From positions 1-64,000 of the forward strand of contig JBJMMD010000037.1 of the NCBI GenBank assembly GCA_045804965.1: a DNA stretch of 64,000 nt, read 5' to 3'. The position numbers were made by a program, and so were the translations under genes. Source of the stretch: CAVTUU01 sp045804965. GTDB lineage: Bacteria > Chloroflexota > Chloroflexia > Thermomicrobiales > UBA6265. The notes beneath the pieces were generated by a model, which searched no databases, was not told the DNA's origin, and worked only from the letters and a program-made list of their open reading frames with translations. Below are positions 53,331 to 61,727 of this stretch, one piece after another (the first letter of the stretch is position 1; each line of letters begins with the position of its first letter).

Positions 53331-53381
53331 TACATTCACCTCGTCCTGCGGGCTATGACAATCAGGTTTGGGTGTCGTTGC

Positions 53382-53774
53382 CTACGAATTTTCGTCGAGC
53401 TCGTGTGAGTCAGGGGCGCAGTCCTCAGGGGGAAGCCAGAGGTTACCGAAGCTGCGCATGCTCTCGATGACTGGGAGCAGCGCGAAGCCCTTCTCGGTGA
53501 GCGAGTATTCGACCCGCGGTGGCACTTCGGCGAAGCAATGACGATGAATAACGGCCGATTCCTCAAGCCGCTTGAGCCGCTCTGAGAGCGTTTTCGGGCT
53601 AATGCCGACGAGCGACCGTTCGAGCTCGCTGAAACGACGCTGGCCGTCCGCCAAGTCTCGAACGATAAGTGGCGTCCATTTGTTGCCAATAATTTGCGCC
53701 GTGCGCGCGACTGGACAACCGAGCGTCGCGGTCGTTTCGAATGCAGGTGGATCAGACAGTATTGGGGTGCCCAT
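53382..53774 (-). CDS. HxlR-family transcriptional regulator
   Basis: The 130-residue winged-helix protein has the family core CPVARTAQIIGNKWTPLIVRDLADGQRRFSELER and GISPKTLSERLKRLEESAVI, with VEYSLTEKGFAL in the wing. HxlR regulators often respond to aldehydes, quinones or redox state through a Cys near the N-terminus; here one lies at TLGCPVAR. The target is unknown. Confidence 0.92.
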   Translation of the reverse strand: MGTPILSDPPAFETTATLGCPVARTAQIIGNKWTPLIVRDLADGQRRFSELERSLVGISPKTLSERLKRLEESAVIHRHCFAEVPPRVEYSLTEKGFALLPVIESMRSFGNLWLPPEDCAPDSHELDENS

Positions 53775-53864
53775 GGCAATGCCTTAACTCATGTGAGCCA
53801 TGATGTGCTGAGCCAGCTAACGGTACTGTCAAAAGGATAGCACTGGCAAAGGGTTGTTTAAAGG

Positions 53865-53972
53865 ATGGACCTGTTCTCGGAATTCTCGGCGAAGGCGGCA
53901 GAGGCCGTGTATGAATACATTGAACGAATGTTTTCGCCGCGCGTGGACGTGAAGCATCTCTTCAGACAATAA
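53865..53972 (+). CDS. Possible 35-residue small protein
   Basis: An ATG at 53865 opens a short frame that reads MDLFSEFSAKAAEAVYEYIE and continues for 15 more residues, giving a largely helical, amphipathic peptide. Codon choice resembles the neighbours. AAAGG directly abuts the ATG, too close for a normal ribosome-binding site, and an in-frame TAA lies just upstream. It sits in the 276-base gap between the HxlR and MBL genes. It may be a decayed remnant or a small protein. Confidence 0.25.
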   Translation: MDLFSEFSAKAAEAVYEYIERMFSPRVDVKHLFRQ

Positions 53973-54050
53973 TCTCGCCGCCAGATTCTTTGCCTGGGCA
54001 CATCGTGTGCGTGCGAAGGACGGCATCAGCGGTACGTGTGGAGTGCTTAC

Positions 54051-54857
54051 GTGACGATCTCGCAGGATCTCATTCAAGGTTGGTTTGATGTCGAGGAAGT
54101 TGAGCCTGGAATCTTTCGTATTGACGAGCCCCTGCATTTCGAATGGGTGAAATCCTATCTCATTGTCGGCCGCGAGCGCGCGGCGCTCATCGACACGGGC
54201 ACTGGTGTCGGCGACATTCGCGCCGTCGTCGAAGATTGTACGTCGTTGCCGGTCAGGCTCATCAACAGCCACGGCCACTGGGATCACATCGGCGGCAACA
54301 TCAGGTTCGATGACATTGCGATACACGACTCCGAGGCGCGGAAACTTGAACAAGGCGTATCGCGTGAACGAATGCGTGGGAACTTTGCTCCCAGGTTCCT
54401 GACTGGTCCGCTACCTGACGGCGTCGATCCTGACGACTTGGCAATCCCTCCTTCGACGGCGACGACGCTTTTGCACGGCGGCGAGACAATCGATCTCGGC
54501 GGAGTGACGCTCAGAGTGATCCATGTCCCCGGCCATTCCCCGGGAAGCATTGTCTTCTTCGACCGCGCGCGAGGAATCCTATTCTCGACCGATGTGGCGT
54601 ATGCGGCGCCGCTCTACTGCTATTCCGCTGAGTCAAACTTCGAGGATTACCGGAAATCGATGCGTCTCCTAGCCACGCTTGCGCCCGACGTGCGGGCTGT
54701 CTACGGCTCTCATAACGAAACGCCGTTCGGGCCGGAATTGTTGATTTCGATAGCCAAGGCGTTTGAAGACGTGGCGGCGGGTGAAGTCGAACCAGTTGTT
54801 GAAGAGCGCTACCGAAGGTACGAGTTTGATGGATTCTCCCTCCTACTATCGCTCTAA
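54051..54857 (+). CDS. MBL-fold metallo-hydrolase
   Basis: The metallo-beta-lactamase fold is shown by LINSHGHWDHIGGN (HxHxDH), HVPGHSPGSIVFFD and the metal-ligand Asp in LFSTDVAYAAPLY, with the final His in GSHNETPFG. This is a general zinc hydrolase layout; the substrate is unknown. The GTG at 54051 has GGAG 8 bases upstream, better than the GTG at 54036. The end of the gene overlaps the next by 29 bases. Confidence 0.9.
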   Translation: MTISQDLIQGWFDVEEVEPGIFRIDEPLHFEWVKSYLIVGRERAALIDTGTGVGDIRAVVEDCTSLPVRLINSHGHWDHIGGNIRFDDIAIHDSEARKLEQGVSRERMRGNFAPRFLTGPLPDGVDPDDLAIPPSTATTLLHGGETIDLGGVTLRVIHVPGHSPGSIVFFDRARGILFSTDVAYAAPLYCYSAESNFEDYRKSMRLLATLAPDVRAVYGSHNETPFGPELLISIAKAFEDVAAGEVEPVVEERYRRYEFDGFSLLLSL

Positions 54858-55218
54858 AGGCGGCATTTTGTTCGGCCGTTGGATCGCCTATGTGATCGGC
54901 AGTCTGGTCGCCATCCTTGCTTTGGGGACCATTCTTGGCGATGAATATGTCTCATACACGAGCGAGGGCTCGGTGATCGCGTTCGCACTCGTCTTGGGAT
55001 CGTTGCTCACCGTCGTGAAGCCGGTGGCAGAATTGGTGAGTCTGCCGCTGACATGCCTCACCTTCGGTTTGTTTGCGGTCGTGATCAACGCGGCCCTCTT
55101 TGGCATCGCGGCCGCGCTCATTCCCGGTGTCGACTTGTCTGTGCTCGGAGCAGTCGTCGGTTCGATACTGGCAAGTATTGCGAGCGGCGTGATCTTCTCC
55201 GTTGTCGACGAAAAATAG
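54829..55218 (+). CDS. Phage-holin-4-like small membrane protein
   Basis: The 129-residue protein has about four membrane segments and the pattern SEGSVIAFALVLGSLLTVVKPVAELVSLPLTCLTFGLFAVVINAALF, matching the PF04020 family (phage holin family 4 / YvlD-like). Such genes are common in bacterial chromosomes and are not evidence of a prophage. The ATG at 54829 lies within the end of the MBL gene. Confidence 0.85.
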   Translation: MDSPSYYRSKGGILFGRWIAYVIGSLVAILALGTILGDEYVSYTSEGSVIAFALVLGSLLTVVKPVAELVSLPLTCLTFGLFAVVINAALFGIAAALIPGVDLSVLGAVVGSILASIASGVIFSVVDEK

Positions 55219-55239
55219 CCGAGAACTGCGAGGGTCATT

Positions 55240-56145
55240 GTGACTTCAACAACGATTCCACGTGGCGTGTTCGCTCCGGTGGCGACGACATTTGCTGAGA
55301 ACGGCGAGCTCGATTTGGACGCGTTTCGTTCCAATATGGAGTTCTACGCGAGATCGCCGCTCGACGGCGTCGTCTTCTTGGGTTCGAACGGCGAGTTCGC
55401 GCTCCTAGATCGGAGCGAAAAACTCCGCCTGATCGAAGCGGGACTGAGCGCCAACAACGGCAGGAAGGTCGTTCTCGCGGGCACTGGCGTGGAATCGACG
55501 CGAGGCACAATCGAATTGACAAGGGAAGCGGCCGCCCTCGGACTTGACTACGCACTGATTGTGACGCCGTATTATTACAAGCCCGCGTACGACCAGAAGG
55601 CCGTGCTCGCGCACTATCGAGCAGTGGCCGATGCATCTCCAGTCCCGATTTTGATCTACATCATGACCGCGTATACCGGGGTCGACTTGCCGAGCGCGGT
55701 CATCGCCGAGCTTTCTCGGCACCCGAATATCGCGGGCGTTAAGGATTCGGGCGGAAACGCGCCAAAAGTGGCGGAAATGATCGCGCAGGCGGCGCCGGAT
55801 TTCGCGGTGCTAGCCGGTTCGGCGAGTTTTCTGTACCCAGCGCTTTGCCTCGGCGCCACCGGCGGCATTGTCGCCCTCGGGAATGTTGCTCCCGAGTTGT
55901 GCAAAGAGATCTCCTGTAAGTTCGAGGCGGGCGATCACGAAACGGCAAGGCAATCACAGATGCGCGCTCTTGCACCGAACGCGGCCGTGACCTCTCGATT
56001 TGGTATTCCAGGTTTGAAGGTTGCGCTTGATTACGTCGGGCTGAAGGGGGGCAGGCCGCGGCCACCGCTGCAACCGCTCGGCGCAGAGGACGCGCGAAAA
56101 GTAAAATCGATCCTCGACGAGGCGGGCATTGGCCGCGTCGGATGA
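55240..56145 (+). CDS. DapA-family aldolase/dehydratase
   Basis: A TIM-barrel protein of 301 residues with the class I aldolase Lys in IAGVKDSGGN, the Tyr in LIVTPYYYKP, and GSNGEFALL in place of the GTTGE motif of DapA. That change and the absence of lysine genes nearby favour another activity in the family, such as 4-hydroxy-2-oxoglutarate aldolase or a sugar-acid aldolase. The GTG start has GAGGG about 6 bases upstream. Confidence 0.88.
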   Translation: MTSTTIPRGVFAPVATTFAENGELDLDAFRSNMEFYARSPLDGVVFLGSNGEFALLDRSEKLRLIEAGLSANNGRKVVLAGTGVESTRGTIELTREAAALGLDYALIVTPYYYKPAYDQKAVLAHYRAVADASPVPILIYIMTAYTGVDLPSAVIAELSRHPNIAGVKDSGGNAPKVAEMIAQAAPDFAVLAGSASFLYPALCLGATGGIVALGNVAPELCKEISCKFEAGDHETARQSQMRALAPNAAVTSRFGIPGLKVALDYVGLKGGRPRPPLQPLGAEDARKVKSILDEAGIGRVG

Positions 56146-56707
56146 ACGGTTCGCTGTCACCGAACAACGCGCCTATCCCACGCCACTAACGATCGGCGTT
56201 ATCGCCGACACGCATGTCTATTCGCACGGAGCCCGGCGGTTACCCGACGAGATCTTCGACCTATTTCGGCGATTCTCGATTGGGCTGATGCTTCACGCCG
56301 GCGATGTCAACATCGCCCGCGTCATCGATCAGCTGAGAGCCCTCGCCCCAGTCATCGCGGTCAAAGGCAACAACGATGACCAGGTGCTTGCACAAGCCCT
56401 GCCACTGTCGGTGAGATTCGACGTCGGTAAGCACCGGTTCGTCCTCCTTCATGGTCATCTCGGACAAACCGCGCGATCAGAGGCCGCAAAGTTGGCAGGG
56501 AGTGCCGACTGCGTCGTGTACGGGCACAGTCATATCCCCAAAATCGAGCAGGTCGGCGGCACAATCCTCTTCAATCCTGGCTCCGCGACCGACCGGAGAT
56601 GGCAGGAGCATTTTGGCGTTGGATTGATCCACGTTTCCGAGGAAGCGATCAAGCCAGAACTGGTGCTCTATACCGATCCGCGTCACTTGGAGAACGTAAA
56701 ACCCTAG
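56129..56707 (+). CDS. YfcE/MJ0936-type metallophosphoesterase
   Basis: The metal-binding series is complete in order: GVIADTHV, HAGDVN, KGNND, LLHGHLG and YGHSH, followed by FNPGSATDRR. These enzymes hydrolyse phosphodiesters with Mn or Ni in vitro; the natural substrate is unclear. The TTG start at 56129 lies within the end of the aldolase gene and has GAGG 7 bases upstream. Confidence 0.9.
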   Translation: MAASDERFAVTEQRAYPTPLTIGVIADTHVYSHGARRLPDEIFDLFRRFSIGLMLHAGDVNIARVIDQLRALAPVIAVKGNNDDQVLAQALPLSVRFDVGKHRFVLLHGHLGQTARSEAAKLAGSADCVVYGHSHIPKIEQVGGTILFNPGSATDRRWQEHFGVGLIHVSEEAIKPELVLYTDPRHLENVKP

Positions 56708-56715
56708 GCGGAAGG

Positions 56716-58026
56716 TTAGCGGGCGAACGGTTCCATCGCCATCGGCATTGAGGCCGTGATTGCGGACGTGGGGATGCCGACCGCGGTCATCAGCGAACCG
56801 GCAATGGCATCGGGCGTGACCGCCGACAGAGCAATCGAATGGTCCAGTGCTTGATTGGCGACATCGCGGACAAGGTCGAGATGTCTCCATTCCAACGCGC
56901 CGGGCTCGATGAGAAGGACCACTCTGCCATTGACCATGTGTTCAAAAAGGGACGCAGCTCGCTCTAGGTCGTCTTCGCCGGCGATGGTTTCGATGTGGCG
57001 AACCTCACGAGCCATCAATTTCGCGTAGAAGAATGTCGCCAGGATCTTCAAGACCGCTGCCATGGGCACGGCCAGAATCAGGCCCACCACCCCGCCCAGT
57101 GCCGTGCCGACGACCAATACAAAAATCACGAATAGCGGATGCAAGTGAACGATCCGCCCAATGACCACCGGGATGACGAATGTATCTTCGAGTTGGCGCA
57201 TCCCGAAGTAGACGAGGGCGATAACAATCGCCAATGTCCCGTGGCTCCAGCCAAACGGTGTCGAGTCCTGGAAGAGCGATAGGGTGACGGCGATCCCGCC
57301 TGCCGTCCACGGCCCGATCAACGGAATCAATTCGAGGAAGCCGGTCGCGATCGCCACGAGCAATGCGTATTCCAGATTCAGAATCGACAACACCACGAAC
57401 GAAGTGATCGACATAATGAACACGAGCAAGACCTGGCCGCGAATGTACTTGCCAAGTGTGGTGTTGATGTCAACCAAAAGCCGAACGAACTCTCTGTGAT
57501 AGCGCCGGTTGAGCGCCGAACGGATGGACATCACGAAGCGATCACCGTAGACGATGAAATAGAACGAGGCGACGAGATAGACCAGGAGCTCGATCGCAAC
57601 TGAGAAGGTGCCGAGCAAGAAAGGAACGGCTGCCGTGCTGACCATGTCGGCGGCGTTGGCCGCGATCTCGTTGATGCGGGTTTCGAGGAAGTTCGACTCG
57701 AGACCTAGCTGTTGCATACGCTCGCCCTGGTTGTCGTCGAGCCACGTCTGGAATTCAACCACCGCTTCGGGCGATTGGTCTTGGAACTTCTTGACTTGAT
57801 CGACCAACGGCGGAACGAGATTGATGGCGAGGATCGTGATCACCAAGCCCATCATGACGTAGAGCCACGTGGTGATGAGATGCTTCGGCAAGCGAGTCTT
57901 ACGATGAATGAAGCTGACGAAAGGGTGGAAGATGTAGGCGGTGATGATCGCCCAAGCGAAGGGCTTGATGGCATGCGCGGCTTCGAGCAGGACAAACAGG
58001 CCGGCGATAACGCCGACCCACATCAC
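56716..58026 (-). CDS. AI-2E family transporter (PerM/YdiK-like)
   Basis: The 436-residue membrane protein has about seven helices and the family regions IIGPWTAGGIAVTL-like LIPLIGPWTAGG, RQLEDTFVIPVVIGRIVHLHPL and LGGVVGLILAVPMAAVLKIL. It extends about 85 residues past the last helix in a soluble segment (EDDLERAASLFEHMVNGRVVLL...) that most members lack. Despite the family name, autoinducer export is not established for most members. It is convergent with the phosphoesterase gene, with only 8 bases between. Confidence 0.9.
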   Translation of the reverse strand: MMWVGVIAGLFVLLEAAHAIKPFAWAIITAYIFHPFVSFIHRKTRLPKHLITTWLYVMMGLVITILAINLVPPLVDQVKKFQDQSPEAVVEFQTWLDDNQGERMQQLGLESNFLETRINEIAANAADMVSTAAVPFLLGTFSVAIELLVYLVASFYFIVYGDRFVMSIRSALNRRYHREFVRLLVDINTTLGKYIRGQVLLVFIMSITSFVVLSILNLEYALLVAIATGFLELIPLIGPWTAGGIAVTLSLFQDSTPFGWSHGTLAIVIALVYFGMRQLEDTFVIPVVIGRIVHLHPLFVIFVLVVGTALGGVVGLILAVPMAAVLKILATFFYAKLMAREVRHIETIAGEDDLERAASLFEHMVNGRVVLLIEPGALEWRHLDLVRDVANQALDHSIALSAVTPDAIAGSLMTAVGIPTSAITASMPMAMEPFAR

Positions 58027-58302
58027 AACCGTCCGCGCGTGGCGAGAGGCTTACATCCATCGTTGCAATGCGCCACACCCGGAAATCAGGTCGCGCCGAA
58101 CCTCCGTTCCAACCCCTAGTAATTTTGCAGTTGCTCGATTTTAGCATGGGCGGATCGTGGAAAAACCGGTATTGTCCCAAGCCCGTATGACATCAGTCAT
58201 CAAAACTCAAGGTTTTCGGTTCGACATGGTCCTATACTCGCTACCGGCCTATAAACATCCATCAAAAGCAACAACAATCGGCGCTACCGCTAGAGGAAAG
58301 TT

Positions 58303-59406
58303 GTGAAGAGCACATTTCGATTCCCTGGACCGACGCCGTTGCCGCCCGCCGTTTTGGCGGCGATGCAGCGAGAAATGATTCCACATCGAGGTCCGGCGCT
58401 GAAAGCGATGTTTCGCTCGATTGTCGAGCGCACAAAGGTCGTGCATCAAACAGACGGCGATGTGATCGTGTTGCCCGGCTCTGGTTCTGCTGGTTGGGAA
58501 ATCGCGGTCACGAACTTGTTCTCGCCTGGAGACCAAGTGATCTGCTTGAATGGCGGCGATTTCGCCGGTCGATTTGGACGGGTCGCGCAGGCATTTGGTT
58601 TGAGCGTGCACACCATTGAAGTGGCGTGGGGTGCGGCGGTGACTCCGGAGCAACTGACGCCGGCGCTCGAACGACACCCCGAAACGAAGGCCGTTCTCTT
58701 CACCCACAACGAAACCTCGACGGGTGTAACGAATCCGCTCCCCGAGATCGCCGCCGTCGCCCGCGCGCACGGGGCACTGGTTGTGGTCGATGGCGTCAGT
58801 TCGGTTGCGGGTCTGCCGCTTCATATGGACGAGTGGGGCGTCGACTTCATATTTTCGGGGTCCCAAAAGGCGCTGATGTGTCCGCCGGGGTTGGTGATCG
58901 CCGCGATAGGACCCCGCGCATGGGACGCATATCAGCAATCGACTTTTCCACGATTCTTCTGGGATTTGGGCTCGGCGCGGAAATCGGCAGCGGAGGGCAT
59001 GACGCCCACCACCCCGCCTTTGACCATGCTCTATGCGCTTGACGCCGCGCTCGACATGATCGTGGGCGAGGGAATCGATCGTGTCTATGCCCGCCATCGC
59101 GAACTTGGTGACTTGACACGTGCAGGATTGCAATCGCTTGGGCTACAATTATTTGCAGACTTGCCTTATGCATCGAATACCGTGACTTCATTCCTGCCGC
59201 CGCCATTGTCGACGGCGCAGGACGTTATCCGCGAAATGCGAGATCGTCACGGAATCGACGTTCAAGGAGGTCAAGGGGCCTACGCGGACGCGATGATTCG
59301 CGTTGGGCATATGGGATGGGTTGATCGAGAAGATATCGAGATCACCGTTGAAGCCCTTGGAAGCGTGGTGGAAACACTGCGAACGGCGGCAGAAGCGAGC
59401 GCATAG
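58303..59406 (+). CDS. Class V aminotransferase (alanine-glyoxylate / serine-pyruvate type)
   Basis: The 367-residue PLP enzyme starts FRFPGPTPLPPAVLAAM and carries MIPHRGPALKAMF, LFTHNETSTGVTNPL, VVVDGVSSVAGLPL and the PLP Lys in FSGSQKALMCPPG. These are the features of the serine-pyruvate/alanine-glyoxylate group. The GTG start has GAGGAAAG just upstream. The 276-base gap before it has a -10-like TATACT at 58233 but no matching -35. Confidence 0.92.
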   Translation: MKSTFRFPGPTPLPPAVLAAMQREMIPHRGPALKAMFRSIVERTKVVHQTDGDVIVLPGSGSAGWEIAVTNLFSPGDQVICLNGGDFAGRFGRVAQAFGLSVHTIEVAWGAAVTPEQLTPALERHPETKAVLFTHNETSTGVTNPLPEIAAVARAHGALVVVDGVSSVAGLPLHMDEWGVDFIFSGSQKALMCPPGLVIAAIGPRAWDAYQQSTFPRFFWDLGSARKSAAEGMTPTTPPLTMLYALDAALDMIVGEGIDRVYARHRELGDLTRAGLQSLGLQLFADLPYASNTVTSFLPPPLSTAQDVIREMRDRHGIDVQGGQGAYADAMIRVGHMGWVDREDIEITVEALGSVVETLRTAAEASA

Positions 59407-59435
59407 TTCTCTCGTGCAAAAAGCAAAGAGTTCTG

Positions 59436-59464
59436 TTGCGTTCATTACCCTGCACCGCTATACT
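59436..59464 (+). promoter_or_regulatory. Promoter of rpsA
   Basis: TTGCGT (59436-59441) and TATACT (59459-59464) are 17 bases apart, about 92 bases before the rpsA ATG. It is one of the better promoter matches in the window. Confidence 0.55.
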
Positions 59465-59555
59465 CGTCGTCACGGCTCTTCACGGCGGAGAGGGTATTTT
59501 TTGCCCATTGAATCTGGAAGAGTACCGGTACGTCCGTTGGTTTTAGGGATGGTGT

Positions 59556-61478
59556 ATGGAAGGTACGGTTTTTAGCGAGCAGGGGGACGCTGCCCGTGAG
59601 GGCGAGATCGAAGCGGTGACGCAGAACCAAGATGCTCCCGCGGAAATCGAAAGTGCCTCGCTCAACGAAGGCGCCTCACTCGAAAACGGCGACGCGCCGA
59701 CAGGCGAGACGGTTGTCGAAGGGGACGGCGTCACGTCCGAACGCGATGCTTCATTGAGCAACGGCGGAATGCCACCGGTCGACGAAGTGACGGCCGAAAG
59801 CGCAAGCGCCGTCGATGAAGAACCCGCTCTCGAAAACGCAAGTGCTCCTGTAGACGAGCCCACCGCGGAAATCGATGGCGCTTCGCTCATGGAGCAATAT
59901 CTCAACGATCCCAGCCACGACTACAAGACTCTGAAATATGGGGACGTTGTCGATGGCACGATCATGCGCATCGATCGGGACGAACTCCTGATCGACATTG
60001 GCTCCAAATCCGAAGGGATCGTGCCTTCGCGCGAATTCTCCAGTCTTTCCTCCGAGGAAAAGAGCGCACTCGGGGTGGGCGACAACGTGCTCGTGTTCGT
60101 TGTCCAACCGGAAAACCAAGAAGGGCACGCGGTCGTCAGCATCGATCGCGCTCGACAGGAAAAGAGCTGGCGTAAACTGCAAGAAATCTACGAAGCGAAT
60201 GAGGTCATCGAGGCCGAGGTCACCAATTACAACAAGGGTGGTCTTTTGGTCAATCTCGATGGCGTACGCGGGTTCGTCCCCGCATCGCAAGTTTCGGAGA
60301 TTCGTGGTGGCGACGAAGCGAGCAAGCAAGCCGATATGGCGCGCTTGATCGGAAGCTCGCTGCCGCTCAAAGTCATTGAAATCAACCGCCATCGCAATCG
60401 GCTGATTCTTTCCGAACGCCAGGCGATACAAGAGCGCCGCGACGTGATGAAGGAGCGGCTGATCGAGGAGCTCAAGGAAGGCGAAATACGCCGCGGACGG
60501 GTTTCCTCGATTTGCGATTTCGGCGCGTTTGTCGATATTGGGGGTGCGGACGGGCTCGTACACCTTTCCGAACTGTCATGGAGTCGCGTGCGGCATCCAG
60601 GCGAAGTGCTCAAGGTCGGTCAAGAGGTCGACGTCTACGTCCTGGGCATCAATCCCCAGGAAAAGAAGATCGCCCTTTCGATCAAGCGCACGCAGGCTGA
60701 GCCTTGGAGCCGGGTGGCGGCGAAGTACGAAGTTGGGCAGCTGGTCCGTGGGGTCGTCACACAGCTCGCCAATTTCGGTGCGTTCGCCCGGATTGAGGAT
60801 GGGATCGAAGGACTCATCCACGTTTCGGAGCTGGCCGACGAGCGGATTACGCATCCGAAGCAGGTCGTCCGCGAAGGTCAGGAGCTGTTGCTCCGGATCA
60901 TCCGGATCGATCCTGAGCGCCGTCGTATGGGTCTGAGCCTGCGGCGAGCGCTTGACACGCCGGACACGGAACTTATTGCCGTCTTTGGCGAAGATGTGCT
61001 GGAAGAACGCGATCGCATCGTGCAACAAATCCGCGAGGCGCTCGAAGCTGAAGGCATCGACATGAGCGCCCCAATCGAAGCGCCCGGGGCGGAAACAGCT
61101 GAGACGAACGAGCTAACCGAAGCGACTGAAGTGGCTGCCGAAGCTGAAGGCGCGGTCGCAACGGAAGAGGCGCCGGCCGCAGAACCGGCTGAGGCCGAGT
61201 CTTCGGAGGAGCAGACGGCGGAAGCGCCAACAACTGAGGCTTCACAGGCCGAAGAAGCGGGCGACGAACCAAAGTCAGCGCCGAAAACCACGACGCGGAA
61301 GCGCAGCGCCGCGAAGGCGGCTGAAATCCCAGAAGATCTTGACGGCGAACCGTTGTCGGCAATGGCAATGGCGTTCGCGATGGCCGCGCCCGATCTCGTC
61401 GTCGGCGATGAAGCAGAGGCTGGGTCTGAGCCAGCGGATACGCCGGCGAAAAATGGTGGCGAGGAGCGTGGAGCCTAA
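59556..61478 (+). CDS. rpsA: 30S ribosomal protein S1 with four S1 domains and acidic tails
   Basis: S1 binds mRNA on the 30S subunit. Four S1 (OB-fold) domains start at about residues 127, 215, 309 and 393; the last two have the best RNA-binding pattern (CDFGAFVDIGGADGLVHLSEL and NFGAFARIEDGIEGLIHVSEL). The first 120 residues are acidic and low-complexity, rich in Glu, Ala, Ser and Asp. The last 150 residues are again Ala/Glu-rich with a short basic patch (KTTTRKRSAAKAA). Four-domain S1 proteins are usual in Gram-positive-like phyla. Overall length, 640 residues, is well above the 400 or so expected. Confidence 0.93.
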   Translation: MEGTVFSEQGDAAREGEIEAVTQNQDAPAEIESASLNEGASLENGDAPTGETVVEGDGVTSERDASLSNGGMPPVDEVTAESASAVDEEPALENASAPVDEPTAEIDGASLMEQYLNDPSHDYKTLKYGDVVDGTIMRIDRDELLIDIGSKSEGIVPSREFSSLSSEEKSALGVGDNVLVFVVQPENQEGHAVVSIDRARQEKSWRKLQEIYEANEVIEAEVTNYNKGGLLVNLDGVRGFVPASQVSEIRGGDEASKQADMARLIGSSLPLKVIEINRHRNRLILSERQAIQERRDVMKERLIEELKEGEIRRGRVSSICDFGAFVDIGGADGLVHLSELSWSRVRHPGEVLKVGQEVDVYVLGINPQEKKIALSIKRTQAEPWSRVAAKYEVGQLVRGVVTQLANFGAFARIEDGIEGLIHVSELADERITHPKQVVREGQELLLRIIRIDPERRRMGLSLRRALDTPDTELIAVFGEDVLEERDRIVQQIREALEAEGIDMSAPIEAPGAETAETNELTEATEVAAEAEGAVATEEAPAAEPAEAESSEEQTAEAPTTEASQAEEAGDEPKSAPKTTTRKRSAAKAAEIPEDLDGEPLSAMAMAFAMAAPDLVVGDEAEAGSEPADTPAKNGGEERGA

Positions 61479-61549
61479 GCCGCAGGCGGGCCACTTTGGC
61501 CAGCAATCGCCTGGCCAGGTTCTTGCACATAGGGGTTCGGACGAAATGA

Positions 61550-61580
61550 CAGCGGCAGGAGCATTTCGCTCCTGCCGCTG
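61550..61580 (+). terminator. Strong hairpin after rpsA
   Basis: CAGCGGCAGGAGC and GCTCCTGCCGCTG form a perfect 13-base stem with a 5-base loop, 71 bases after the rpsA stop. Only TTG follows, so the U-run is weak, but the stem strength and place between two genes fit a terminator. Confidence 0.65.
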
Positions 61581-61612
61581 TTGCCATCACGACGAATCGC
61601 GGAAGGAATACT

Positions 61613-61660
61613 ATGGTGAGAGAAAAGACCGTACGTCCAGGGGACTATCCGAATTCGTAG
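61613..61660 (+). other. Possible 15-codon leader ORF before clpC
   Basis: An ATG with GGAAGGA at a 5-base distance opens a frame of 15 codons (MVREKTVRPGDYPNS) ending in TAG, 67 bases before clpC. It could be a leader peptide or chance. No CtsR or CIRCE operator was recognised in 61581-61727. Confidence 0.25.
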
Positions 61661-61727
61661 ATTTGAAGTAGAAACGTATCGAGAGGGATCGCCGGGTGGT
61701 GGTCCCAGGGCACTGGGAGAGCCAAGG

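Noticed and set aside
54829..55218. Prophage remnant suggested by the holin-like protein
   Set aside because: PF04020 proteins are common chromosomal membrane proteins, and no other phage genes are near.
61581..61608. Promoter for clpC using TTGCCA and TACTAT
   Set aside because: The two hexamers are 22 bases apart, too far for a normal promoter.
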